Source: CAIMZW01 sp037133095 (GTDB lineage Bacteria; Actinomycetota; Actinomycetes; Nanopelagicales; Nanopelagicaceae). Taken from it: 64,000 nt of DNA. Position 1 is the first letter of the stretch, and each line of letters starts with the position of its first letter. The notes beneath the pieces are model-generated. The model was not told the origin of the DNA. It saw only the letters and a list, made by a program, of their open reading frames with translations, and searched no databases. Positions 16,782 to 26,090 of this stretch are shown here, piece after piece. The stretch is from NCBI GenBank assembly GCA_037133095.1, contig JBAXOT010000002.1:1-64000 (forward strand), in the 5' to 3' direction. The position numbers and the translations under genes are program-made.

Positions 16782-19490
16782 ATGTCGACCCGGGTATTTC
16801 CCTTTGACTTCGGAGACCGCTCCATGGGCGATCTCCTCGGCGGAAAAGGTGCGAACCTTGCAGAGATGGTCAAATTAGGAATTCCCGTTCCTGACGGATT
16901 CACTATCTCAACCAAGGCGTGCCAAGAATTCTTACTCTCTGGCGGTATCTCACCCGTCTTAAAAGAGGAGATAGATATCGCTGTTGCCAATTTACAGCGG
17001 GCCACGGGAAAGAAATTTGGCGATCCACTCAATCCGCTCTTGGTTTCGGTCCGTTCTGGCGCAAAGTTCTCTATGCCCGGAATGATGGAGACGGTGCTCA
17101 ATGTCGGCATCTCACCAGAGATTGCTGAAGCACTTGCCCGACTTACGGGCGATGCCCGTTTTGCGTGGGATTCCTATCGAAGATTTATAGATATGTTTGG
17201 TCGGATTGTTTGTGGCCTATCTAATGAGATTTTCGATGTAGTTCGGCTCGAGATGCTGGCGGAGAATGGCGTAAAAGATCTCTCTGATCTAAATCCTGAG
17301 GCGTTGCGCGAACTTGGTGATCGTCACGTGGCCATAATCGAGCGCGAGACTGGTGTGCCATTTCCCTTCGACGCGCCAACTCAACTCCATCGAGCCATTG
17401 AAGCAGTTTTTCATTCTTGGAACTCTGACCGAGCCCAGTTGTATCGCAGACGTGAACGAATTTCGAACGATTTAGGTACCGCAGTCAACGTGCAGATGAT
17501 GGTCTTTGGGAATGTTGGCTCTACCTCTGGGACTGGGGTGTGCTTTACCCGTGATCCCGCGAGTGGTGAACTCGGAGCATACGGAGATTACCTGCCCATG
17601 GCACAAGGCGAAGATGTGGTCGCAGGAATAAGAAATTCCTTACCGCTCGCCGATTTAGAAAAGTTAGATCCAGATTCATTTTCGCAATTGCAGAAAATAA
17701 TGCACCGTCTTGAATCGCATTATCGAGACATGTGCGACATCGAGTTCACGATCGAATCCGGAAAGTTGTGGATTTTGCAGACTCGTGTCGGAAAGCGAAC
17801 CGCGGAGGCGGCCTTTCGAATTGCCTCGCACTTGGTGGGCGAAGGAATGATCACTATGGATCAGGCCATATCGCGCGTTACCGGCGAGCAGTTAAGCCAG
17901 TTAATGTTTCCGCAATTTGATAAAACGGCAGCCAAGCAAGAGATAACTCGTGGAATTGCGGCCTCACCAGGAGCGGCAGTGGGGGCAGTAGTTTTTGAGT
18001 CCAGCACTGCGGCCGATCTGGCCCTTGAAGGTAAGAAAGTTATTTTGGTTCGCCGGGAGACGAGCCCAGAAGATTTAGCTGGCATGGTTGCGGCCCAAGG
18101 AATTCTCACCAGTCGCGGCGGAAAGACATCGCACGCCGCGGTGGTTGCGCGAGGAATGGGACGAGCCGCAGTGTGTGGAGCAGAGGAGATCGTGGTTCAC
18201 CATGATGAGAAATATTTCTCCGTGGGATCACTTCGTATTAACGAAGGTGACGTGATTTCAATTGATGGCTCCACTGGTTCGGTCTTTCTCGGTTCCGTTC
18301 CCGTTGTCGCTTCACCGGTGACATCGTATTTGCAGGGCGAGATGGCGCCATCGGAATTCACACCTGTTATCGCGGCAGTGGACCAATTTTTGCGCTATGC
18401 AGATGCCGTGCGCGCGATGAGCGTGCGGACAAACTCGGATACTCCGGAAGATTCGGTTATAGCTCGCAAACTCGGCGCAGAGGGAATTGGATTAACCCGC
18501 ACTGAACATATGTTTTTGGGCGAGCGTCGTCATTTTGTCGAGTCGCTTGTTCTGGCAGAAGATGAGGTCGAACGTAAAAGCATCATCGCCGAAATGGAGA
18601 AATTGCAGCTTGCTGATTTCATCGGAATTTTCACGGCAATGGATGGCCTGCCGGTCACGATCCGACTCCTGGATCCACCGCTGCACGAATTCCTGACTGA
18701 TCGCACCACCCTCGCAGTAAAGATTGCGGTGCAAGAGGCGAGAGGTGAGTCCACCTCCGAACGCGAGCGAGCCATGTATCGCGCGGTGAACAGATGGCAT
18801 GAGACCAATCCCATGATGGGTCTTCGCGGAGTTCGACTCGGGGTTCTCATCCCAGATCTATTTACCATGCAGGTGCGCGCGGTAACTCTTGCAGCCTTGG
18901 CAGCCCAACGCAAGGGAGTAATAGTCAGACCAGAAGTGATGATTCCTTTGGCTGCCAGCCAACGCGAATTGCTCTATTTCCGAGCCACGTTGGAACGGGA
19001 AATCGCTCGAGTGCTGGCAGAGAATGACAGCAACTTAGATATCAAGATCGGTTCAATGATAGAAACACCTCGCGCCGCCATTACCGCAGCAAAACTTGCA
19101 GATTACTCGGACTTCTTTTCCTTTGGGACCAACGACCTTACTCAATTGACTTGGGCATTCAGCAGAGATGACGCGGAATCCTCCTTCCTTCCACGGTACT
19201 TGGACCTCGAGTTACTTCCTTTCAGCCCATTCGAATCTCTCGACCAAGATGGCGTTGGCTTATTGGTGAAGATCGCTATAGATGAGGTTCGTAAAGTGAA
19301 ACCGAAATTGAAGTTGGGCGTCTGTGGCGAACATGGTGGTGATCCGCTGAGTATTCACTTCTTCCATGCACTCGGTTTGGATTATGTCTCTTGCTCGCCA
19401 TTTCGAGTACCGATTGCTCGATTAGAGGCTGGTCGAGCAACGGTTATGCAGGCTTCACAACGAACTTTTACTGCCACCACGACTGCCTAA
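16782..19490 (+). CDS. ppdK: pyruvate, phosphate dikinase
   Basis: A 902-residue enzyme of normal length. It interconverts pyruvate + ATP + Pi with PEP + AMP + PPi. The order is an N-terminal nucleotide-binding domain (GGKGANLAEM near residue 20), the phospho-His swivel domain with GGKTSHAAVVARGMG (catalytic His about 451), and the C-terminal PEP/pyruvate barrel with GTNDLTQ and CGEHGGDP. It sits in the sugar operon 24 bases after the permease. This fits conversion of the pyruvate released by the fucose route into PEP, or PPi-driven glycolysis in the other direction. Its position in a catabolic operon is unusual. Confidence 0.96.
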   Translation: MSTRVFPFDFGDRSMGDLLGGKGANLAEMVKLGIPVPDGFTISTKACQEFLLSGGISPVLKEEIDIAVANLQRATGKKFGDPLNPLLVSVRSGAKFSMPGMMETVLNVGISPEIAEALARLTGDARFAWDSYRRFIDMFGRIVCGLSNEIFDVVRLEMLAENGVKDLSDLNPEALRELGDRHVAIIERETGVPFPFDAPTQLHRAIEAVFHSWNSDRAQLYRRRERISNDLGTAVNVQMMVFGNVGSTSGTGVCFTRDPASGELGAYGDYLPMAQGEDVVAGIRNSLPLADLEKLDPDSFSQLQKIMHRLESHYRDMCDIEFTIESGKLWILQTRVGKRTAEAAFRIASHLVGEGMITMDQAISRVTGEQLSQLMFPQFDKTAAKQEITRGIAASPGAAVGAVVFESSTAADLALEGKKVILVRRETSPEDLAGMVAAQGILTSRGGKTSHAAVVARGMGRAAVCGAEEIVVHHDEKYFSVGSLRINEGDVISIDGSTGSVFLGSVPVVASPVTSYLQGEMAPSEFTPVIAAVDQFLRYADAVRAMSVRTNSDTPEDSVIARKLGAEGIGLTRTEHMFLGERRHFVESLVLAEDEVERKSIIAEMEKLQLADFIGIFTAMDGLPVTIRLLDPPLHEFLTDRTTLAVKIAVQEARGESTSERERAMYRAVNRWHETNPMMGLRGVRLGVLIPDLFTMQVRAVTLAALAAQRKGVIVRPEVMIPLAASQRELLYFRATLEREIARVLAENDSNLDIKIGSMIETPRAAITAAKLADYSDFFSFGTNDLTQLTWAFSRDDAESSFLPRYLDLELLPFSPFESLDQDGVGLLVKIAIDEVRKVKPKLKLGVCGEHGGDPLSIHFFHALGLDYVSCSPFRVPIARLEAGRATVMQASQRTFTATTTA

Positions 19491-19504
19491 GGAGGAGAAC
19501 CAAA

Positions 19505-20482
19505 TTGCGACACGATCGGAAAGTTGCACTGCACAGAGGCGTGAACGTTACTCAATTAGCTTTGGGGACCGCTCCTTTAGGTGGTCTCTTTAATTCCGTC
19601 TCCGATTCTGACGGCAAGTCTGCGCTGAACATGGCATTTGCCGCTGGGATAAATTTTGTTGATACCGCCCCTCATTACGGCAAGGGGGTTGCTGAAACTC
19701 GGTTGGGTGAATATTTACAGCCATTTCCAAGAAGTAGTTACGTGATCTCTTCCAAAGTGGGACGAGTTCTAGTGCCAACGAGCGGAGCCGCAGATCCGGA
19801 TTTTGCTGATGCCAACACCGATGTAGAGCGAGTCTTTGATTACACCGCCTCAGGAATTGAACGTTCGCTCAAGGATAGTTTGGAGCGCTTGGGGCTGGAC
19901 TTTCTTGACATTGCTTTCATCCACGACCCTGACGATTACGCAGATGTCGCGATCACACAGGCTTATCCAGCGCTCGAGAAGTTGCGCGATCAAGGATTGG
20001 TAAAACTCATTGGTGTCGGAATGAACCAAAGTGCGATTCCAACCAGATTCGTTCATGAGACAGATATTGACCTAGTTTTGATTGCTGGCAGATATTCCCT
20101 GCTCAATCAAAGCGCCGCTGTGGATTTACTTCCCGCAGCGCTGGTTCGAGGAGTGGACATAATTATTGGTGGTGTATTCAATTCTGGCGTTCTCGCTAAT
20201 CCAACCCCACAGTCATTTTATGATTATGCACCAGTTACTACAGAGGTTCTCAATCGGGCTTTGGCTTTGGAAAAACTGTTGGAAGAGTTTGGAGTGACTC
20301 TGGCTCAAGCTGCTATTCAATTCCCATTGCAGCACCCAGCCGTCAAATCCGTTCTTGTCGGATGCCGTACCGCCAATGAAGTCAAACAAAACATCGAAGC
20401 CTTTAATGCGCCCATCCCACAAAGTGCATGGACTGCTGTTTCAAGATTTATCGAATCTACGAAGGCGAGTAAAAATGGCTGA
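19505..20482 (+). CDS. aldo/keto reductase, probable L-fucose (D-threo-aldose) 1-dehydrogenase
   Basis: A 325-residue AKR with a TIM-barrel layout: LALGTAPLGGLF near the start, FVDTAPHYGKGVAETRLG with the catalytic Tyr, the Lys in ISSKVGR, FIHDPDD, and a C-terminal NAD(P) site around VLVGCRTANEV. This form is typical of D-threo-aldose 1-dehydrogenase/L-fucose dehydrogenase, which oxidises the pyranose to the 1,5-lactone. The open frame extends upstream to 19391 inside ppdK, but the TTG at 19505 has the strong site GGAGGAG (19491-19497) at ideal spacing and gives the family N-terminus. The stop overlaps the next gene's start by 8 bases. Confidence 0.86.
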   Translation: MRHDRKVALHRGVNVTQLALGTAPLGGLFNSVSDSDGKSALNMAFAAGINFVDTAPHYGKGVAETRLGEYLQPFPRSSYVISSKVGRVLVPTSGAADPDFADANTDVERVFDYTASGIERSLKDSLERLGLDFLDIAFIHDPDDYADVAITQAYPALEKLRDQGLVKLIGVGMNQSAIPTRFVHETDIDLVLIAGRYSLLNQSAAVDLLPAALVRGVDIIIGGVFNSGVLANPTPQSFYDYAPVTTEVLNRALALEKLLEEFGVTLAQAAIQFPLQHPAVKSVLVGCRTANEVKQNIEAFNAPIPQSAWTAVSRFIESTKASKNG

Positions 20483-21404
20483 GTTACACCCACAATGTCG
20501 CGCATTTCTTGATTTAGATCCTGATGCCCCTGAAATATGGACAATACCCTTGTACGAAGCTAGGGCCGGCGGCCATACTCCGGTGGATTTTAGCGGGCCA
20601 ATTGATCGCACTGTGAAAACCGAACATCGCTACTTCACCGGACCTACTGCGGATCTGCCCATCACGATTTATTCACCTGACGGCTCGGGTCCGTTTAACG
20701 GGATGGTTTACTTCCACGGCGGCGGATGGGTCTTCAATGACATCTCTAAATATGATGCCCAATTGGCAGCAATGGCAAAAATGACAAATTCAGTAATCGT
20801 TTCAGTAAATTATCAAAAGGCGCCGGAACATAAATTTCCGATTCCTTTTAATGATTGCTATTCCGCCTTTGAATGGACCGTTGCGAACGCCGAAGAACTC
20901 CACATTGATCCAAAGAAAATTGGTATTGGTGGTGATAGTGCGGGCGGAAATCTTGCTTCAGCCGTTGCGCTCAAAATTCGCGATGAGGGCAGAGATCATC
21001 TTGCCTACCAGTGGTTGGTCTATCCCTGCAACGGAACAGATTTTGAAACCCCTTCTTATCACGAAAATGCTACGGGTTATGGATTAACAAGAGATGGAAT
21101 GATTTGGCTCTGGGATCAATATTTAAGCGGCCCGGAGGACCTCAAGAATCCGTATGCCGTTCCACTCAATGCCACAAAATATGAAGGACTTGCCCCTGCG
21201 ATTATCATCACAGCTGGATTTGATCCGTTGCATGACGATGGTGAGATGTACAAAGCCAATTTGGAGGCCGCCGGCGTTCCCGTCGCCTACCGCGAGTACC
21301 CGGATATGATTCACGGCTTTTTCAATTATGGCAGTTATATCGACGAAGGTATTTCGGTGCGCGAGTACTTCGCGGGCGAAATCAATCGGATTCTGCAGGA
21401 ATAG
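20475..21404 (+). CDS. alpha/beta hydrolase, hormone-sensitive-lipase family
   Basis: A 309-residue esterase. HGGGWV forms the oxyanion hole, GDSAGG carries the nucleophile Ser, and D (FDPLHDD) and H (MIHGF) complete the triad. There is no signal peptide. The ATG at 20475 lies within the end of the aldehyde reductase-like gene, giving an 8-base overlap; the longer frame from 20355 is unlikely. Acting inside a sugar operon it may remove acetyl groups from sugars or open a lactone (inference). A close relative lies at 29867-30805. Confidence 0.87.
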   Translation: MAELHPQCRAFLDLDPDAPEIWTIPLYEARAGGHTPVDFSGPIDRTVKTEHRYFTGPTADLPITIYSPDGSGPFNGMVYFHGGGWVFNDISKYDAQLAAMAKMTNSVIVSVNYQKAPEHKFPIPFNDCYSAFEWTVANAEELHIDPKKIGIGGDSAGGNLASAVALKIRDEGRDHLAYQWLVYPCNGTDFETPSYHENATGYGLTRDGMIWLWDQYLSGPEDLKNPYAVPLNATKYEGLAPAIIITAGFDPLHDDGEMYKANLEAAGVPVAYREYPDMIHGFFNYGSYIDEGISVREYFAGEINRILQE

Positions 21405-21406
21405 CT

Positions 21407-22531
21407 ATGTCGACGATTCTCAAAGGTATGACCTGGGACCATCCACGCGGGTTCACCAGTGTCGTTTCGTCGAATCAACTTTTAGCAGAACTTTGCCAAG
21501 CAGAAGTGGAATGGCAAGCCCGATCATTGCTGGCATTTGGTGATCAACACATCAGTGAGTTCTACCGCGAGAACGACCTCATGGTGATCGATCATCCTCA
21601 TGTACCGGATGCTGTAGCCGCTGGGGCAGTGATTGCTTTTGATGAATTGGTCTCGCCGGCGAATCTGGATCTGCTTCGATTGACTTCGGTAGGAGCCTCG
21701 CACGACTCTTATCAGTACCGGAACAAGCAATGGGCGCTGGCAATTGATACCGCAGCCCAGGTGAGCGCATTTCGCCCTGATCGTGCTGATGGATCACCAA
21801 TATTCTGGAGCGACGTTCTTGATCTTGCGGCAACTGGGCGTTTACTCTGGCCTTACAAGCCGGTGGACGCCTTCAGCACATTTGCCACTCTTATGGCCCA
21901 AAAGGAAAAACCGCTTGCCTCGGGAAAAGACTTCCTAGATTCTGAAACTGCGTTAGAAGTCCTGAGTTTCATGGTCGAACTCGCGGCGCTAGTTCCAGCC
22001 CTGTGTGCTGGGTTCAACCCTATTGATGCCGCAGAGTTGCTGGCAAAGAGTGATGATTTCGACCATGCAGTCTGCATGTATGGCTACACAAATTATTCTC
22101 GGGTCGGTTTTCGCGAGCATCTCATCACTTACGACGATGTGCCGTCTTTCGATGGCCTTGCCTCTGGTTCGCAACTTGGCGGCGCCGGTATTGCAGTTTC
22201 GAGTGCCTCGGCACATCCAGAGAAAGCAGCCGAGATTGCTATGGCGCTCTCTCTGCCACGAGTGCAATCCACGACCTACGTTCAAGGGGGAGGACAGCCC
22301 GGCAATTTGGTTGCTTGGCGCAGCGAATCGGCGAACTTCCAAACCAATAATTTCTTTCGCAATACTTTGCGAACGCTCGAACGGGCCTGGGTTCGCCCTC
22401 GACTTTTGGGCTGGCCAGATGTTCAATTTCATTCTTCACAGATCATTCATGGCGCCTTGGTCGAACGGTTGGTCGATCTATCGACCATCCAAGCGATCTC
22501 CGATACCTATGAGAAGTACATTCAGGAGTAA
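21407..22531 (+). CDS. cytosolic solute-binding-protein-like protein
   Basis: A 374-residue protein that looks like an ABC solute-binding protein: KGMTWDHPRGF at the N-terminus, EVEWQARSL, DLMVIDHPHV, and later the GGAGIAVSSASAHPEKAAEI segment typical of SBP hinge/lobe regions. It has no signal peptide, lipobox or membrane segment. It therefore appears to stay in the cytoplasm and cannot serve a membrane transporter in the usual way. It begins 2 bases after the esterase stop and ends 2 bases before a MaoC gene. Its role is unknown; it may bind a pathway intermediate or act as a carrier or sensor for the MaoC/CoA-transferase enzymes around it. Confidence 0.72.
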   Translation: MSTILKGMTWDHPRGFTSVVSSNQLLAELCQAEVEWQARSLLAFGDQHISEFYRENDLMVIDHPHVPDAVAAGAVIAFDELVSPANLDLLRLTSVGASHDSYQYRNKQWALAIDTAAQVSAFRPDRADGSPIFWSDVLDLAATGRLLWPYKPVDAFSTFATLMAQKEKPLASGKDFLDSETALEVLSFMVELAALVPALCAGFNPIDAAELLAKSDDFDHAVCMYGYTNYSRVGFREHLITYDDVPSFDGLASGSQLGGAGIAVSSASAHPEKAAEIAMALSLPRVQSTTYVQGGGQPGNLVAWRSESANFQTNNFFRNTLRTLERAWVRPRLLGWPDVQFHSSQIIHGALVERLVDLSTIQAISDTYEKYIQE

Positions 22532-22533
22532 AC

Positions 22534-22977
22534 ATGATCACGCTCTATTGGGAAGATTACGATATCGGCAGTACTCGGTCGTCATCAGGTCGAACGATCA
22601 CCGAAGCCGACATCGTGCTCCATGCTGGTCAAACTGGAGATTTTTACCCACATCACATGGACGCAGAATGGTGCAAAACTCAAGCCTTCGGTCAACGAGT
22701 CGCTCATGGCACCTTGATTTTGTCGGTCGGAGTCGGCATGTTGGCTGGGGAGATAAATGAAGTTGCCTTTAGTTATGGATATGACAAAGTCCGCTTTATT
22801 GCACCGGTTTTTATTGGTGACACGATCACTTCTACATCTGAAATAACGGCCAGGCGAGATCACCCCAAAAAGCCAGATGAATTTGGCTTTGTCGATGAAG
22901 CCGTCGTCGTGAGTAATCAAAGAGGTGAAGCGGTCTTAGCCTTTACCCACGTCTACATGGTGGAGCGAAGAAAATGA
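22534..22977 (+). CDS. MaoC-family hydratase/dehydratase, first copy
   Basis: A 147-residue hot-dog-fold protein. DFYPHHMD near residue 36 and RVAHGTLILSVGVGML give the hydratase 2 active-site Asp and His, and FSYGYDKVRFIAPVFIGDTI is the family's core strand. The family hydrates or dehydrates acyl-CoA thioesters. It is flanked by the SBP-like gene (2-base gap) and the RraA-like gene (4-base overlap). A second MaoC protein with the same SYGYD-RFI-PVFIGDTI pattern is at 26087-26596, so a heteromer is possible. Confidence 0.87.
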   Translation: MITLYWEDYDIGSTRSSSGRTITEADIVLHAGQTGDFYPHHMDAEWCKTQAFGQRVAHGTLILSVGVGMLAGEINEVAFSYGYDKVRFIAPVFIGDTITSTSEITARRDHPKKPDEFGFVDEAVVVSNQRGEAVLAFTHVYMVERRK

Positions 22978-23618
22978 AACTTCACCTAGACCCGAGAGTG
23001 CGGACTGCCATGGTTTCCGATTCACTCGACACTTTTGGCATCAGAGATAATGTTATGGATTCCTCGATCAAGCCATTGCTCAATGAAATGCGGGCAGTTG
23101 GGATTGCTTCCACCATCGAGTTTGTGCCTGACGCGAATTTCGATCCGGCCGACCCATATGGTGTGGCCATCGATTACTTAGATTCGCTGCGAGAAGGTGA
23201 AATTGCCATTGTCGCCACTGGGCCTTCTGAACTTTCGGCGTATTGGGGCGAGCTCTTCTCGACCGCCGCGAAATCACGTGGTGCTACCGGTGTTGTCTGT
23301 GATGGGCCACTTCGAGATACCAACCTTATTTTGGAGGTGGGCTTCGCCGCCTTTGGCGCTTCAAGTCGGCCCATCGATTATAAAGGGCGAATGCGAGTGT
23401 CGAAGATTCACCAGCAAGTGGTGTGCGGCGGTGTCATGGTTGATCAAGGAGATGCCGTGATTGCCGATTGGGATGGCATTGTCGTGGTTCCTGCTGACTT
23501 TGTCGAGCGAGTTTTCACCGCCGCGAATGAGCGCGCACAAGGTGAGCGCACCGTTCTCCAAGAATTGCAAAGTGGAAAAAGTGTCAGACAGGTTTGGGAT
23601 GAATATCGGTTGCTCTAG
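22974..23618 (+). CDS. RraA-like aldolase/decarboxylase family protein
   Basis: A 214-residue RraA/HMG-aldolase family protein. Residues about 100-130 hold GATGVVCDGPLRDT, the family's catalytic and metal site (G-x-V-x-DG-x-x-RD), and WDGIVVVP lies near residue 165. Bacterial members act as 4-hydroxy-4-methyl-2-oxoglutarate aldolase or oxaloacetate decarboxylase, or as RNase E regulators in enterobacteria. An aldolase or decarboxylase role on a keto acid fits a catabolic operon. It overlaps the MaoC gene by 4 bases. Confidence 0.83.
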   Translation: MKLHLDPRVRTAMVSDSLDTFGIRDNVMDSSIKPLLNEMRAVGIASTIEFVPDANFDPADPYGVAIDYLDSLREGEIAIVATGPSELSAYWGELFSTAAKSRGATGVVCDGPLRDTNLILEVGFAAFGASSRPIDYKGRMRVSKIHQQVVCGGVMVDQGDAVIADWDGIVVVPADFVERVFTAANERAQGERTVLQELQSGKSVRQVWDEYRLL

Positions 23619-23632
23619 AGAGGAGATCTATC

Positions 23633-24493
23633 ATGGCAAGTAATGAACTAATCGACACGCACCAACATTTATGGGTGATGAGCGAGCGGGCATATGACTG
23701 GATCGAACCGGCTTACGGTCCGCTGTACGACGACTTTCGGCCGGAACGACTCGCGCCCGATATTCCCGCCTCGGGGGTTACTGGAAGCGTGTTGGTCCAA
23801 GCGGCAGACACATACGAAGACTCGTTCTACATGCTTGATGTGGCCAAGCACAGCGATTTCGTGAGAGGTGTTGTCGCATATGTTCCCTTTGATCGCCCAC
23901 ATGAGGCACGGGCTGCTATTGACCTTTATTGCAAAGAACCGCTCGTAAAAGGTCTGAGAAATCTGACTCATAATTATTCCGATAAGAAATATGAATCGGA
24001 TGATAAGTGGATCCTGCGACCGGTAGTTCAAGAGACTTTGGCGCTGGTAGCGGAATCTGGACTCTCCCTAGATTATGTCGCGGTAAACGCAGCACACATT
24101 CAGAATGTCGCTGTACTTGCCCGCAATTTTCCGAATCTAAAGATTGTGATTGACCATTTGGCCAAGCCAGATATTGCACACAAAGTGTGGGAACCCTGGG
24201 CAACCTTGATGGAAGAGGCGGCCGCATACCCCAATGTCTACGCCAAAATTTCTGGTCTCAACACTGCCTCGGCACCTGGTTGGACTGCGGCGGATTGGCA
24301 ACCGTATGTTGACTTTATCGTTGCCACGTATGGTGCCGAGCGCACAATGTTGGGTGGAGACTGGCCGGTCATCCTGCTTGCTAACAGTTATGTCGAAGTT
24401 TGGCAGGCACAGGTCGCGGTTATTTCGAATTTTTCTTCCGAGCAACAAGAGTGGATCAAGTTCCGCACCGCCCAACATTTTTATTCCCTCTAG
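23633..24493 (+). CDS. amidohydrolase-family lactonase, probable L-fuconolactonase
   Basis: A 286-residue TIM-barrel hydrolase of the amidohydrolase 2 group (COG3618). Visible features are IDTHQHLW at the N-terminus, LVQA, KGLRNL, VIDHLAKP (metal-ligand His), YAKISGL, and MLGGDWPV (catalytic Asp) near residue 243. The group opens sugar-acid lactones such as L-fucono-1,5-lactone and related lactones. The good ribosome site GAGGAG precedes the ATG. Between the aldose dehydrogenase and the fuconate dehydratase steps, a lactonase is just what the pathway needs. Confidence 0.86.
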   Translation: MASNELIDTHQHLWVMSERAYDWIEPAYGPLYDDFRPERLAPDIPASGVTGSVLVQAADTYEDSFYMLDVAKHSDFVRGVVAYVPFDRPHEARAAIDLYCKEPLVKGLRNLTHNYSDKKYESDDKWILRPVVQETLALVAESGLSLDYVAVNAAHIQNVAVLARNFPNLKIVIDHLAKPDIAHKVWEPWATLMEEAAAYPNVYAKISGLNTASAPGWTAADWQPYVDFIVATYGAERTMLGGDWPVILLANSYVEVWQAQVAVISNFSSEQQEWIKFRTAQHFYSL

Positions 24494-24521
24494 TTCATTC
24501 CCTCTAGTTCATGCCCTCTAG
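24484..24521. repeat. 14-base tandem repeat at the lactonase stop codon
   Basis: The unit TTCCCTCTAGTTCA occurs twice head to tail (24484-24497, 24498-24511), followed by a partial third copy (24512-24521). The first copy contains the stop codon of the lactonase gene. It lengthens the gap before the mutarotase gene and looks like replication slippage. Confidence 0.85.
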
Positions 24522-24538
24522 AAAGTAAGGAGTCTTAA

Positions 24539-24862
24539 ATGAAACGCTTTGCATCTGTTATCGGAATGAAGCCAGAACACCGGGCCGAGTATGAGAAATT
24601 GCATGCCGATGTCTGGCCGGCCGTTTTGGCTCAAATCAAGAACAGTAATATTCAAAACTATTCGATCTATCGATATGGCGAATTACTTTTCTCTTACTTG
24701 GAATATGTCGGGGACGATTTTGATGGTGATATGGCTGCCATGGCTGCTGATCCAACGACTCAGAAATGGTGGGATGTGTGCAAGCCCTTGCAAACCCCAG
24801 TCCCAGATCGAGCCGAAGGTGAATGGTGGGCTGACATCCCAGAAATTTTTCATACTGACTGA
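24539..24862 (+). CDS. L-rhamnose/L-fucose mutarotase family protein (RhaM-type)
   Basis: A 107-residue ferredoxin-like-fold protein of the RhaM family (formerly DUF718). It shows KRFASVIGMKPEHRAEYEKL, HADVWP with the catalytic His, NYSIYR, and KWWDVCKPLQ near the end. The family interconverts alpha and beta anomers of 6-deoxy-sugars, both L-rhamnose and L-fucose. It prepares the anomer used by the aldose dehydrogenase. AAGGAG lies upstream, after the short tandem repeat. Confidence 0.9.
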   Translation: MKRFASVIGMKPEHRAEYEKLHADVWPAVLAQIKNSNIQNYSIYRYGELLFSYLEYVGDDFDGDMAAMAADPTTQKWWDVCKPLQTPVPDRAEGEWWADIPEIFHTD

Positions 24863-24902
24863 ATACTCGACAACTTGTTAAATCTTCGAAGGGATTAATT
24901 CT

Positions 24903-26090
24903 GTGAGTTCACGACTAGCACGACCGGATCTTCCATTAGATGGAATATTGGTCTTGGATTTCAGCCAATTTCTAGCCGGCCCAGTGGCCGCCATGCGATT
25001 GGCAGATCTAGGTGCCAGGGTGATCAAGATTGAACGTCCGGGTACTGGGGATATTGGGCGCACATTGGCCTTTGCCGGACTTGAGACCGACGGTGACACA
25101 CTCTCTTTTCATATTATGAACCGAAACAAAGAGAGTTTTGCCGCAGATTTGAAATCATCTGACGGCTTGGCCGAAGTCTGGAAATTGGTGGCACAAGCCG
25201 ATGTTATTGTTCAGAACTTTCGTCCAGGAGTCATCGAGCGACTTGGGCTGGGCTATGAGGCCGTTAAGAAAGTAAATCCCCGGATTGTTTACGGCAGCGC
25301 GTCGGGTTACGGCGCAACTGGCCCGTGGAAAGATCGTCCCGGTCAAGATTTGTTGGCGCAATCTATTTCGGGATTTCCATGGCTGAATGGTTCGCACGAC
25401 AGTCCGCCCATTCCAGTGGGAATTGCAGTGGCAGATATATTCACTTCTACTCATTTGGCACATGGAATTACCGCCCTTCTCCTTCGCCGCGAACGTACTG
25501 GCGTAGGGGGATTGGTCGAGTCGAGCCTCATTGAGTCAATGCTTGATCTGCAATTTGAACTCATCAGTGCTCATATGTTTGATCCACAAGTTCTCGTTCA
25601 TCGTGGGGCAAAGAATTCGGCGCATGCGTTTTTGCCAGCGCCGTATGGCCTCTACGAGACAGCAGATGGATACCTAGCCATCGCAATGACTCCTATCCCG
25701 CAACTTGGAGCGTTATTGGGGTTGGATTTTGCGGCTTATGAAGATCCTGGTACCTGGTGGAGCAATCAAGAAGAAATAATGACGACGTTGGCTGATCGGC
25801 TTAAAACCGCGGCAACTGAGCATTGGCTCGCAATATTGGACGCGGCAGATATTTGGTGCGCCCCGGTGTTGACCTTGCCAGAACTCGTGGCGCATGAGGG
25901 ATTTGCCGAGCTCGAGATGACTCAAACGACGCAACGTCCGTCGCTGGACGGTCAGGAAAAGATCTCGGTGACGACAACTCGTTCGCCGTTGCGCATTGAT
26001 GGCCAGACGCTCACGCATACCAAGGGCGCACCGCATGTCGGAGAAAATACTGATGAGATTCGAAACGAATTCTTTGGAGGAGCAGAATGA
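24903..26090 (+). CDS. CaiB/BaiF family CoA-transferase
   Basis: A 395-residue class III CoA-transferase. The N-terminal LVLDFSQFLAGPVAAMRLADLGARVIK... region is the family signature, and VQNFRPGVIERLGLGYE and GFGxTGPW-like SGYGATGPWKDRPG follow. An Asp in the position of the catalytic Asp lies in the GIAVADIFTS segment near residue 180. The enzyme moves CoA between carboxylic acids through a glutamyl/aspartyl anhydride. The start is GTG. The stop overlaps the next MaoC gene by 4 bases (ATGA). The CoA acceptor is unknown; a C4-C6 hydroxy or unsaturated acid that the MaoC proteins then hydrate is the natural guess. Confidence 0.9.
   Translation: MSSRLARPDLPLDGILVLDFSQFLAGPVAAMRLADLGARVIKIERPGTGDIGRTLAFAGLETDGDTLSFHIMNRNKESFAADLKSSDGLAEVWKLVAQADVIVQNFRPGVIERLGLGYEAVKKVNPRIVYGSASGYGATGPWKDRPGQDLLAQSISGFPWLNGSHDSPPIPVGIAVADIFTSTHLAHGITALLLRRERTGVGGLVESSLIESMLDLQFELISAHMFDPQVLVHRGAKNSAHAFLPAPYGLYETADGYLAIAMTPIPQLGALLGLDFAAYEDPGTWWSNQEEIMTTLADRLKTAATEHWLAILDAADIWCAPVLTLPELVAHEGFAELEMTQTTQRPSLDGQEKISVTTTRSPLRIDGQTLTHTKGAPHVGENTDEIRNEFFGGAE

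Noticed and set aside
19391..19504. Upstream extension of the aldo/keto reductase frame
   Set aside because: It lies within ppdK and codes for an improbable Cys/His-rich stretch; the TTG at 19505 has an ideal ribosome site.
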